5,296 nucleotides of DNA, taken from Actinomycetes bacterium (lineage in GTDB: Bacteria > Actinomycetota > Actinomycetes > Actinomycetales > JAJYRW01). The stretch is from the NCBI GenBank assembly GCA_021793895.1, contig JAJYRW010000130.1, positions 1 through 5,296 on the forward strand, in the 5' to 3' direction. Positions 1-5,296 of the stretch are shown here, piece by piece. Positions within the stretch are counted from its first letter, which is position 1. Each line of letters begins with the position of its first letter. The notes under the pieces were generated by a model. It was not told where the DNA came from and searched no databases. It saw nothing but the letters and a program-made list of their open reading frames with translations. Position numbers and translations under genes: made by a program.

Positions 1-1
1 C

Positions 2-1114
2 CGATCCCTTATCCCGTTGGGAATTGCTTTGATGCACGAACTTTTGCCGCGCGAACGGGCCGGGCAGGCGATCGCGTTTATGAGTTCATCGATGGGCATC
101 GGGGGAGCACTGGGGCTGCCGCTGGCAGCTGCCGTTGCCCAGCTTGCTTCGTGGCGATTTTTGTTTCTGGCGGTCGCGGTGGCCGGCGTTGGGGTTGGGG
201 TCGCGTTGATGTGGTTGATCCCCACCCTGCCCGTGGCCAAAACGAGCGCGCGTTTTGACGTGTTGGGTGCCATCGGTCTTATGGTCGGTCTGGTTCCGCT
301 CCTGCTGGGAATCTCGAAGGGTGCAGATTGGGGCTGGGTCTCCCCCGCGACGATTGGCTGCCTGGTTGGTTCGGTAATTATTTTGGCTATTTGGGGTATC
401 TATCAGGCAAATCGGGACGAGCCGCTAGTCAACCTTCGCACCGCGCGGCTCCCGGCTGTTTTGCTAACCAATTTGGCCTCGGTCCTCTTCGGGTTCACCA
501 TGTATGCAATGAACCTGCTCATTCCGCCCGTGATTCAACTACCGGTTGAAACTGGGTACGGGCTGGGGCAGTCCATGGTCGCAATGGGGCTGTGGATGAT
601 GCCCATGGGAATTGGAATGATGGCCGTATCCGGTGTCGGGGCGCGCATCTCGGCCGCGCGCGGGCCGAAAGTCACGCTGACGTGGGCCGGAGGCGTGATT
701 GCAACGGGTTATGCGGCGGCAGTCACTACGCTGCTGACGATTGGAAACCGCGCCCCCGGCCCGGCAGAAACGTCTTTGATTGTCACGACCCTGGTGCTTT
801 TATCGCTGGCAGGCCTTATCGTCGGAACAGGAATTGGGCTAGCTTTTGGGGCGATCCCAGCGTCAATTTTGCAGGCGGTCCCGCTGTTTGAAACCGCGGC
901 CGCTAATGGTTTCAACGCCCTTATGCGCTCATTAGGGACGACGTCCGCCTCGGCGGTCTTGGGCGTGATCTTGGCATCTATGGTCCATCAGGTAGGAGGC
1001 TCCGCGGTGCCGACCTTAAGTGCTTACGGGCTGGCTTTGGCACTGACTTGCGTGATCGCGGTGGGTGCCGGCTTGATCTCGCTGGCAATTCCGCGCAGCC
1101 AAAATAACAGTTGA
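2..1114 (+). CDS. DHA2-family MFS efflux transporter, C-terminal part (5' end outside window)
   Basis: This is a multi-pass inner-membrane exporter of the major facilitator superfamily, probably a proton-driven drug or metabolite exporter of the 14-helix DHA2 (EmrB/QacA) type. The frame is open to the left edge, so the TTG at 17 is an internal leucine codon and not the start. The visible 370 residues begin in about the fourth membrane helix. An antiporter motif C region, GIGGALGLP, lies at visible residues 32-40, and the loop WRFLF at 51-55 is typical after helix 5. About ten hydrophobic segments follow, which fits helices 5-14, so roughly 110-130 N-terminal residues are missing. The protein ends in a short hydrophilic tail (PRSQNNS) at a TGA stop. 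It is not a close copy of the next exporter gene. The substrate cannot be read from the sequence. Membership of the MFS is near certain; the DHA2 subtype is likely. Confidence 0.93.
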   Translation, partial: RSLIPLGIALMHELLPRERAGQAIAFMSSSMGIGGALGLPLAAAVAQLASWRFLFLAVAVAGVGVGVALMWLIPTLPVAKTSARFDVLGAIGLMVGLVPLLLGISKGADWGWVSPATIGCLVGSVIILAIWGIYQANRDEPLVNLRTARLPAVLLTNLASVLFGFTMYAMNLLIPPVIQLPVETGYGLGQSMVAMGLWMMPMGIGMMAVSGVGARISAARGPKVTLTWAGGVIATGYAAAVTTLLTIGNRAPGPAETSLIVTTLVLLSLAGLIVGTGIGLAFGAIPASILQAVPLFETAAANGFNALMRSLGTTSASAVLGVILASMVHQVGGSAVPTLSAYGLALALTCVIAVGAGLISLAIPRSQNNS

Positions 1115-1119
1115 CAACC

Positions 1120-1133
1120 ACCGCCATGGCGGT
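1120..1133. promoter_or_regulatory. Perfect 14-bp palindrome in the inter-exporter gap (possible operator)
   Basis: The sequence ACCGCCATGGCGGT is a perfect inverted repeat six bases after the stop codon of the first exporter and 51 bases before the start of the second. A perfect -35 hexamer, TTGACA (1111-1116), overlaps the stop codon just upstream, so the palindrome would fall in the spacer of any promoter using it. No good -10 box sits at the matching distance. Exporter genes are often controlled by TetR- or MarR-type repressors that bind such dyads, so an operator is plausible, but no regulator gene is visible in the window. As RNA it would form only a 5-bp stem with a CATG loop and no following T run, so it is a poor terminator. 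Confidence 0.3.
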
Positions 1134-1172
1134 CAATCGTTACCCGCCGCTACCTTTTCAAAATCGGAAATA

Positions 1173-1178
1173 TAGGTT
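1173..1178 (+). promoter_or_regulatory. Possible -10 box (TAGGTT) for the second exporter gene
   Basis: TAGGTT fits the TANNNT core of actinobacterial -10 elements and lies six bases before the GTG start at 1185. Transcription would then begin at or near the start codon, giving a leaderless mRNA. No convincing -35 is seen at 16-18 bases upstream. The competing reading is that the same AGG (1174-1176) is a weak ribosome binding site eight bases from the GTG. Confidence 0.25.
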
Positions 1179-1184
1179 TCTCTT

Positions 1185-2603
1185 GTGAGTTTTTCTGCCG
1201 CGCGTCGCCGCGATCAAACCCCGTCGAAAACCAACGTCATCATCGGCGTAATGGTGGTCGCCGCATTCATCATGATTTTGAACGAGACGATTGTCTCGAT
1301 CGCGCTGCCACAACTTGCCCGGACACTTTCGGTAACCGCATCGACTGCGCAGTGGCTCGTTTCCGGTTTTTTGGTGACCATGGGCGTGGTGATTCCCACC
1401 ACCGGTTTCCTAATTGACCGCTTTGCTCCGCGCGCTATTTTCTTAACGGCTGTCAGTTCTTTCACGCTGGGCACCGCCCTGTGTGCAATTGCCCCGAATT
1501 TTCAGGCGCTGCTGGCTGGACGCATTGTGCAAGCCTGCGGGACGGCCGTGATGATTCCACTGGTGATGACCTCGGTTATGCGGTTGGTGCCGGCCTATAA
1601 GCGCGGAGCGATGATGGGAACAATCTCCATCGTCATTGGGGTGGCCCCAGCCATCGGGCCTACCGTGGGCGGGGCCGTACTGGCGGCCCTGACATGGCGT
1701 TGGATGTTTTGGCTCGTACTTGGCCTAACCCTAATTTTGTTTGCGATCGGCTTCTTCTTTTTACAGGTACCTTCACAGCGAAAAGACACTCCGCTTGATG
1801 TGGGTTCGGTCGTGCTTTCCGCACTCGGTTTTGCCGGCCTGGTTTATGGACTTTCATCTATCGGACAGGCGGAAGTTGCGTATTTGCCCTGGATAGCACT
1901 CGCGGTCAGTTCCGTGGCCCTCGTTTCTTTCGTATGGCGCCAAATTGTCTTACAAGGGCAGGATCGCCCACTGCTGGACTTGCGTACGCTGCGCTTCGCT
2001 CGTTTCCGCCTGGGAGTGGTGATGTCGGTGCTGGTGTTTATGGCACTGTTGGGCGCTGGGGCGATTTTGCTGCCGATTTATCTGCAAAGTGTTTTGGGGC
2101 ATGGAACTTTTGCCGCCGGCCTCGCGCTGCTTCCTGGTGGGCTTGCGATGGCGGCAGTTTCGCGCCCGGCCGGAACCCTATATGACCGTATTGGGGCCCG
2201 GCCGCTGATGATTCCCGGAGCAATTGGAATGGCGGCGGCTCTGTGGCTGTTCGCCGCTCTGGGCGCTGGGGCTCCCCTCGGTCTGGTAATTGCCACCCAC
2301 GTTTTGTTGATGCTCTCGCTGGGCACCATGATGACGCCATTGATGGCTGATGCCCTCGGAGCGTTGCCCGATGACCTTCACTCCCACGGAAGCGCGCTGT
2401 TCGCCACTCTCCAGCAGGTTTCCGGTGCGCTGGGAGCCTCAGTATTTGTCGCAGTTGCCGCGCTTGCGAGCCGCACTGCCGGGGAAATTCCCGACGCCCG
2501 CGGCCTTGCCGCGGGTTTTGGGCTCGCCGGATGCTTCGGGTTGATAGCGGTGGGCACCGCGTTCTTGTTTAAGCGCCCGCGCAGCATCCCCGCGCCGGCA
2601 TGA
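1185..2603 (+). CDS. DHA2-family multidrug MFS exporter, LmrB/EmrB-like
   Basis: This is a complete 472-residue integral membrane exporter of the MFS DHA2 (14-helix, EmrB/QacA/LmrB-like) type, expected to expel drugs or other lipophilic compounds using the proton gradient. The DHA2 signature D1 is visible in helix 1 as LNETIVSIALP (residues 32-42). Motif A follows as GFLIDRFAPR (74-83), a motif B-like RIVQACGTA at 113-121, and motif C as GVAPAIGPTVGG (152-163), then WRWMFW at 171-176. A second motif A-like loop, GTLYDRIGARP, lies at 330-340. The length is normal for the family. The GTG start gives a short basic N-terminus (ARRRD) before helix 1, as expected for the cytoplasmic side. The next in-frame ATG, at 1251, would cut into helix 1. 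No strong ribosome binding site precedes the GTG. The gene lies 70 bases after another DHA2 gene and 45 bases before an acyl-CoA ligase gene, all on one strand. The substrate is unknown. Confidence 0.94.
   Translation: MSFSAARRRDQTPSKTNVIIGVMVVAAFIMILNETIVSIALPQLARTLSVTASTAQWLVSGFLVTMGVVIPTTGFLIDRFAPRAIFLTAVSSFTLGTALCAIAPNFQALLAGRIVQACGTAVMIPLVMTSVMRLVPAYKRGAMMGTISIVIGVAPAIGPTVGGAVLAALTWRWMFWLVLGLTLILFAIGFFFLQVPSQRKDTPLDVGSVVLSALGFAGLVYGLSSIGQAEVAYLPWIALAVSSVALVSFVWRQIVLQGQDRPLLDLRTLRFARFRLGVVMSVLVFMALLGAGAILLPIYLQSVLGHGTFAAGLALLPGGLAMAAVSRPAGTLYDRIGARPLMIPGAIGMAAALWLFAALGAGAPLGLVIATHVLLMLSLGTMMTPLMADALGALPDDLHSHGSALFATLQQVSGALGASVFVAVAALASRTAGEIPDARGLAAGFGLAGCFGLIAVGTAFLFKRPRSIPAPA
2497..2519 (+). 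terminator. Terminator-like hairpin inside the end of the second exporter gene
   Basis: The arms CCCGCGGC (2497-2504) and GCCGCGGG (2508-2515) are perfectly complementary, all G and C, separated by a CTT loop and followed directly by TTTT (2516-2519). This has the form of an intrinsic terminator with a short U tract, placed about 85 bases before the exporter stop codon, in codons for ARGLAAGFG (about residues 438-446). Translating ribosomes would normally suppress it. It might act when translation of the exporter fails, or lower read-through into the ligase gene. It could also be a chance result of GC-rich codons. Confidence 0.3.
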
Positions 2604-2628
2604 GTGGCACAGTTTCCGCAAAATGAGC

Positions 2629-2648
2629 GGCCCTGCAAAGATGGGGCC
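2629..2648 (+). promoter_or_regulatory. Small inverted repeat abutting the acyl-CoA ligase start
   Basis: GGCCC (2629-2633) can pair with GGGCC (2644-2648), leaving a ten-base loop and ending at the base before the ligase ATG. It would cover the only purine-rich stretch ahead of the start (AAAGATGGGG, 2637-2646), so it could weaken ribosome access. With only five pairs the effect is uncertain. Confidence 0.2.
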
Positions 2649-4337
2649 ATGACTGAAAACCACCCCTGGGTACAGCATTATCAACCCGGTGTTCCGGCCG
2701 AAATTGAGATTCCGCCGACCTCTCTGGTCGAAATGTGCGAAGAGGCCATTCGACTGGGCGGGGTCGGCGTTGCTCTTCAATTCTTTGGACGCAAGACCAC
2801 TTACCAGCAACTAGGCGATCAAATCTCCCGTGCCGCTGAGGGGCTGCGCCGCCTCGGGGTTCGGGCCGGTGATCGGGTGGCGCTGATTTTGCCGAACTGC
2901 CCGCAGCACGTCGTGGCATTTTATGCAGCGCTCCGGTTGGGTGCCGTCGTGGTGGAACATAATCCGCTGTACACCGCGCGCGAGTTGCGCCACCTGTTCG
3001 AAGACCATGGCGCCCGCGTCGTTATTGCCTGGGACGCGGCGGTGGCAAAACTGCGGGAGCAACCAGCCGATATTGAAATCGACCACATCGTCTCAGTGAA
3101 TTTGCTGCGAGCTTTCCCCACCGGGAAACGCCTGGCCCTTAAGTTGCCGGTACCTAAACTGCGGGAGATGCGCAATCGCCTCACGGGCCCCGCTCCGGGG
3201 ACGATGCCGTGGGAAGACCTGCTGAAAGCACCCGCTTTAGCCCAGTCACACCCGCGACCTGATATCAGCGATAGCGCCGTAATCCAGTACACGTCCGGCA
3301 CGACCGGAAGAGCAAAGGGCGCAATCCTCACCCACCGCAATCTCTATGCCAACGCGCTGCAGGGCGCGGCGTGGATGCACGATGCCGTGGATGGGAAGGA
3401 AGTAATTTACGCGGTGCTACCCATGTTCCACGCCTTTGGAATGACGCTGTATCTAACGTTTGGCATTCTCAAGCGGGCCCGAATTGTCCTCTTTCCCACT
3501 TTTGACGTTGACCTGGTCCTAGATGCCGCCCGGCGCACTCCGCCAACCGTTTACTGTGCCGTTCCTCCGATCTATGATCGGACGGCCCAGCGTGCCATCG
3601 AGCGCGGGATCAGTTTAGAGTCGGCTAAATTCTGCATTTCCGGCGCCATGAATCTCACTGACGACATCGTTGAGCTGTGGGAAAGTGTGGCCGGTGGCCT
3701 CCTCGTTGAAGGTTACGGCCTTACCGAATCATCGCCCGTTGCGCTAGGAAACCCGTTCCATCCCACCCGGCGAACAGGCACGATTGGCGTTCCCTTTCCC
3801 AGCACCCAGATGCGCGTAGTTGATCCGGATAATCCAACTGTTGATGTTCCACAGGGCGAACGCGGCGAGCTCTTACTGCGTGGCCCGCAGATTTTTCAAG
3901 GGTATTGGAATGCGCCCGAAGAAACTGAGGCCACTCTCCTCCCGGATGGTTGGCTTCGCACCGGCGATTTGGTCACCGTGGACGAGGATGGCTTTACCAC
4001 GATTGTTGATCGCGTCAAAGAACTAATCATCACCGGTGGCTTCAATGTTGCCCCGACCGAGGTTGAGGGCGTGCTGCGTACGCATGAGGATGTTGAAGAC
4101 GCCGCGGTCGTGGGATTACCGCGCAGCGACGGGGGCGAACGAGTTGTGGCCGAGGTAGTCATGCGATCGGGCGCAGAGCTTGATGTTGAAGGGGTGCGCA
4201 ATTGGTGCCGGGAGCGACTTGCGGCATATAAGGTCCCGCGTGAGATCGTCGCGGTATCGCAATTGCCTAAATCGATGCTGGGCAAGGTGTTGCGTAAGGA
4301 AGTTCGCGAGCGCCTTGCATCGGTTCTGGAGACCTAG
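2649..4337 (+). CDS. Long-chain fatty acid--CoA ligase (AMP-forming), FadD-like
   Basis: This enzyme activates a fatty acid in two steps, with ATP to an acyl-adenylate and then with CoA to acyl-CoA, for beta-oxidation or lipid synthesis. It is probably cytoplasmic or membrane-associated. All core motifs of the ANL adenylating superfamily are intact: P-loop YTSGTTGRAKG (residues 214-224), GYGLTE (355-360), GWLRTGD (434-440), DRVKELIITGGFNVAPTEVE (454-473), and a C-terminal LPKSMLGKVLRK (539-550) with the likely catalytic lysine at 546. The N-terminal VVEHNPLYTARELRH stretch is typical of bacterial long-chain ligases. The ATG at 2649 is chosen because it gives the usual start MTENHPWVQHYQPGVP and a normal length of 562 residues. 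A GTG at 2604 would add 15 residues of atypical sequence. The gene may be read from the exporter upstream. The exact chain length and the physiological role cannot be told; a medium-chain or other acyl substrate is possible. Confidence 0.95.
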   Translation: MTENHPWVQHYQPGVPAEIEIPPTSLVEMCEEAIRLGGVGVALQFFGRKTTYQQLGDQISRAAEGLRRLGVRAGDRVALILPNCPQHVVAFYAALRLGAVVVEHNPLYTARELRHLFEDHGARVVIAWDAAVAKLREQPADIEIDHIVSVNLLRAFPTGKRLALKLPVPKLREMRNRLTGPAPGTMPWEDLLKAPALAQSHPRPDISDSAVIQYTSGTTGRAKGAILTHRNLYANALQGAAWMHDAVDGKEVIYAVLPMFHAFGMTLYLTFGILKRARIVLFPTFDVDLVLDAARRTPPTVYCAVPPIYDRTAQRAIERGISLESAKFCISGAMNLTDDIVELWESVAGGLLVEGYGLTESSPVALGNPFHPTRRTGTIGVPFPSTQMRVVDPDNPTVDVPQGERGELLLRGPQIFQGYWNAPEETEATLLPDGWLRTGDLVTVDEDGFTTIVDRVKELIITGGFNVAPTEVEGVLRTHEDVEDAAVVGLPRSDGGERVVAEVVMRSGAELDVEGVRNWCRERLAAYKVPREIVAVSQLPKSMLGKVLRKEVRERLASVLET

Positions 4338-4353
4338 AGTTATTAAACCTCTA
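4335..4353. terminator. Weak dyad spanning both convergent stop codons
   Basis: TAGAG (4335-4339) pairs with CTCTA (4349-4353), and the inner TT/AA can extend the stem past a one-base bulge. The dyad contains the TAG of the ligase on the plus strand and the TAG of the oxidoreductase on the minus strand, so it is placed to end both transcripts. It is short, AT-rich and lacks a T run, so it would be a weak terminator at best. The symmetry may simply reflect two TAG stops close together. Confidence 0.2.
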
Positions 4354-4986
4354 TGTGACTGGATAGTTCTCGCTGGTCAGCAGTCGCGCCAGGTGGACGG
4401 CATTGGCGGCCAAAGTAGCGGTCGTGGTGGCGGTCATCTCCGGTGTTTCATCGAGATCTTTATAGTCTGTGGAATGCATGGCCTGGCCATTCCAATAACT
4501 GACTCCTTGGGCGGGGATGGTGAACCCCACATCGCTAAGAGCTTGATAGGTAACGCCCGTGATGTGATGGGCACCGTCCTCATTTCCCACCACTGCCACG
4601 GCGGCCACCTTGCCGAACATTACTGGCCTGCCCACATCGTCGGTTTCCGAAATCTCGGCATCCAGGCGTTCAAAGACGCGCTGCGCGACGCTGGAGTGTT
4701 GGCCCAGCCACGTGGGTGTGGCCCACACCAAAATGTCCGCATCGAGAATTTGCTGGCGAATTCCTGGCCATTGGTCTCCGGCTCCCATATCGGTATCCAC
4801 ACCGGGATGAACCGCATAGTCAACCACGCGGACCATAGAACCGGTGACGCCGTGGTCTACCAGGGCGTCGAGGATTTGCTGGCCCAGAAGTTGCGTGCTT
4901 GAACTCGCTGGGTCGGGTTTTAAAGTGCAGTTGAGTACGAGCGCCCGCAAATTTTCATTAGCGCTTATGTTGTCGTTAGCAGTCAT
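4351..4986 (-). CDS. Flavodoxin-family NAD(P)H-dependent oxidoreductase
   Basis: This 211-residue protein is a probable FMN-binding reductase of the flavodoxin/NADPH-dependent FMN reductase fold, expected in the cytoplasm and using NAD(P)H to reduce a quinone, flavin or other small acceptor. The first beta strand LRALVLNC (13-20) leads into a Thr/Ser-rich phosphate-binding loop, TLKPDPASSS (21-30). The flavin-contacting loop is TPTWLGQHSS (90-99), and a later conserved loop is VVGNEDGAHH (132-141), followed by SYWNG (163-167). The length fits single-domain members. Residues 1-12 before the first strand are hydrophilic and may be disordered. The ATG at 4986 has no clear ribosome binding site, but a TAGCGT box lies six bases upstream, which suits a leaderless start. 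The gene is convergent with the ligase, with 13 bases between stops, and is therefore transcribed separately. The true electron acceptor is unknown. Confidence 0.9.
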   Translation of the reverse strand: MTANDNISANENLRALVLNCTLKPDPASSSTQLLGQQILDALVDHGVTGSMVRVVDYAVHPGVDTDMGAGDQWPGIRQQILDADILVWATPTWLGQHSSVAQRVFERLDAEISETDDVGRPVMFGKVAAVAVVGNEDGAHHITGVTYQALSDVGFTIPAQGVSYWNGQAMHSTDYKDLDETPEMTATTTATLAANAVHLARLLTSENYPVT

Positions 4987-4992
4987 ACTTGG

Positions 4993-4998
4993 ACGCTA
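4993..4998 (-). promoter_or_regulatory. Possible -10 box (TAGCGT) for the oxidoreductase gene
   Basis: On the minus strand TAGCGT fits TANNNT and ends six bases before the ATG, so the transcript would start at or very near the start codon. The -35 region is poor (GTGCAG at 17-base spacing), as is common for actinobacterial promoters. The lack of a Shine-Dalgarno sequence in the bases between supports a leaderless mRNA, but one hexamer alone is weak evidence. Confidence 0.35.
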
Positions 4999-5123
4999 TG
5001 TCGCAGGTGACGTATCTGCACCCGGAGAACAGCGCCCGAGGCACAATTGAAGACCTCCGCCATATCTCGATCGACCGGCATCTCTACCAACCGCCGGCAT
5101 CTGAATCGAGAGACGCGCGCTAG
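4998..5123 (+). CDS. Possible 41-residue hypothetical ORF (unrecognised)
   Basis: An ATG at 4998 opens a 41-codon frame ending in TAG at 5121. The product would begin MSQVTYLHPENSARGT and continue with a charged stretch including IEDLRHISIDRH. It is hydrophilic, with no membrane segment or signal peptide. Third codon positions are fairly GC-rich, as in real genes here. However, there is no ribosome binding site, and the start lies only 11 bases from the divergent oxidoreductase start. I do not recognise the sequence. It may be a small protein, the N-terminal remnant of a lost gene, or chance. The frame also contains the short repeats noted at 5065-5111. Confidence 0.2.
   Translation: MSQVTYLHPENSARGTIEDLRHISIDRHLYQPPASESRDAR
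5065..5111. repeat. Inverted repeat enclosing two 9-bp direct repeats
   Basis: TCTCGAT (5065-5071) and ATCGAGA (5105-5111) are exact inverted copies 33 bases apart. Between them CCGGCATCT occurs twice, at 5075-5083 and 5094-5102. Ten bases separate the two copies, so they repeat every 19 bases, about two helical turns. This could be a protein binding array or a chance cluster in short sequence. Confidence 0.3.
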
Positions 5124-5170
5124 TGCAACCACCTCCCTGCCATAAGTCTTCGCCACTGCAGCTACCTCAC

Positions 5171-5176
5171 TAGAAT
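5171..5176 (+). promoter_or_regulatory. Probable -10 box (TAGAAT) for the arginase-like gene
   Basis: TAGAAT matches TATAAT at five of six positions and fits the TANNNT core. Transcription would begin near 5183, giving a leader of about 35 bases that contains the GGAAGGA ribosome binding site. No good -35 hexamer is seen 17 bases upstream. Confidence 0.4.
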
Positions 5177-5206
5177 TGAAAGACCGTGGGATCACGCGAC
5201 AGGTTC

Positions 5207-5213
5207 GGAAGGA
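5207..5213 (+). promoter_or_regulatory. Ribosome binding site of the arginase-like gene
   Basis: GGAAGGA is the clearest Shine-Dalgarno-like sequence at any gene start in the window. It lies four bases before the ATG at 5218 and one base before the ATG at 5215, which favours 5218. It is 22 bases from the in-frame ATG at 5236, too far for that start. Confidence 0.55.
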
Positions 5214-5217
5214 CATG

Positions 5218-5296
5218 ATGGCATTGGCACACGAGATGAATGATGCACGCACACTGCGGCTGGTATGGCCGCAATGGCAGGGAGCTGGCCGCGACA
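5218..5296 (+). CDS. Arginase-family protein, N-terminal fragment (3' end outside window)
   Basis: Only the first 26 codons are present. The residues ARTLRLVWPQWQGAGRD resemble the N-termini I associate with actinobacterial arginase/agmatinase/formiminoglutamase (ureohydrolase) family proteins, which commonly open with RTLRL.WP.WQGA. Such enzymes hydrolyse guanidino compounds with a two-manganese centre. None of the metal-binding residues lie inside the window, so neither activity nor substrate can be judged. The ATG at 5218 is chosen for its spacing to GGAAGGA. The adjacent ATG at 5215 and the ATG at 5236, which would start MNDARTLRLVWP, are alternatives in the same frame. The frame is open upstream to a TAA at 5143, so a longer product from the TTG at 5176 cannot be ruled out, although that codon overlaps the likely -10 box. 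Confidence 0.6.
   Translation, partial: MALAHEMNDARTLRLVWPQWQGAGRD

Noticed and set aside
17..19. TTG at 17 as the true start of the first exporter
   Set aside because: The frame stays open to the left edge and the protein begins in the middle of a conserved MFS helix, so the gene is cut by the window edge and not started here.
651..667. GC-rich near-palindrome (CGGCC / GGCCG arms) in the first exporter
   Set aside because: It is a short run of alternating G and C in Ala/Arg/Gly codons, with no T run and no regulatory context.
1120..1133. The 14-bp palindrome as an intrinsic terminator of the first exporter
   Set aside because: The RNA stem would be only five pairs with a four-base loop, and no T tract follows.
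2604..2606. GTG at 2604 as the start of the acyl-CoA ligase
   Set aside because: It immediately follows the exporter stop and would add 15 residues unlike the family. The ATG at 2649 gives a normal N-terminus.
2439..2919. Minus-strand frames of 116-123 codons opposite the exporter/ligase junction
   Set aside because: They are antisense to two strongly supported genes, are Arg/Pro/Ala-rich, and show no family features.
4180..4902. A 240-codon plus-strand frame across the end of the ligase and the oxidoreductase region
   Set aside because: It overlaps the ligase in another frame and lies antisense to the well-supported flavodoxin-family gene. Its product has no recognisable motif and is rich in Cys, His and Arg, as expected of a shadow frame.
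4983..5252. An 89-codon minus-strand frame covering the spacer before the arginase-like gene
   Set aside because: It would overlap the start of the arginase-like gene and the oxidoreductase start. Its product shows no recognisable pattern and no ribosome binding site was noted. It is less likely than the 41-codon plus-strand frame.

Overview
The window is about 5.3 kb of moderately GC-rich DNA with short intergenic gaps and one GTG start. Its proteins resemble actinobacterial families: a FadD-type ligase opening with W..HYQPGVPAEI, a flavodoxin-family reductase with an ETDD.GRP.MFGKVA core, and an arginase-like N-terminus RTLRLVWPQWQGAG. I infer a Gram-positive actinobacterium, perhaps of the Actinomycetaceae or a relative. 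No rRNA, tRNA, CRISPR array, insertion sequence or phage gene is visible.

Layout. Positions 2-1114 (+) hold the C-terminal three quarters of a DHA2-type major facilitator (MFS) exporter that runs off the left edge. After a 70-base gap containing a perfect 14-bp palindrome comes a second, complete but clearly different DHA2 MFS exporter (1185-2603, +). It is followed 45 bases later by a complete long-chain acyl-CoA ligase (2649-4337, +). A convergent flavodoxin-like NAD(P)H-dependent oxidoreductase lies at 4351-4986 (-), leaving 13 bases between the two stop codons. The stretch 4987-5217 is mostly non-coding or of unclear coding status. It holds a possible 41-codon ORF, short repeats, a -10-like box and a good ribosome binding site. 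At 5218 (+) an arginase-family gene begins and runs off the right edge.

How they fit together. The two exporters and the ligase share a strand with short gaps and could form a transcription unit, but each gap carries signals that could uncouple them. A strong GC hairpin followed by TTTT lies inside the end of the second exporter gene. The ligase activates fatty acids to acyl-CoA. A link between that activity and the exporters, such as export of lipophilic compounds, is possible but only inferred. The oxidoreductase and the arginase-like gene look like separate units.

I see no convincing undescribed system here. The points most worth checking are the terminator-like hairpin within the second exporter gene, the palindrome between the exporters, the absence of a good ribosome binding site at two genes whose starts sit six bases after a TANNNT box, and the unassigned spacer before the arginase-like gene.
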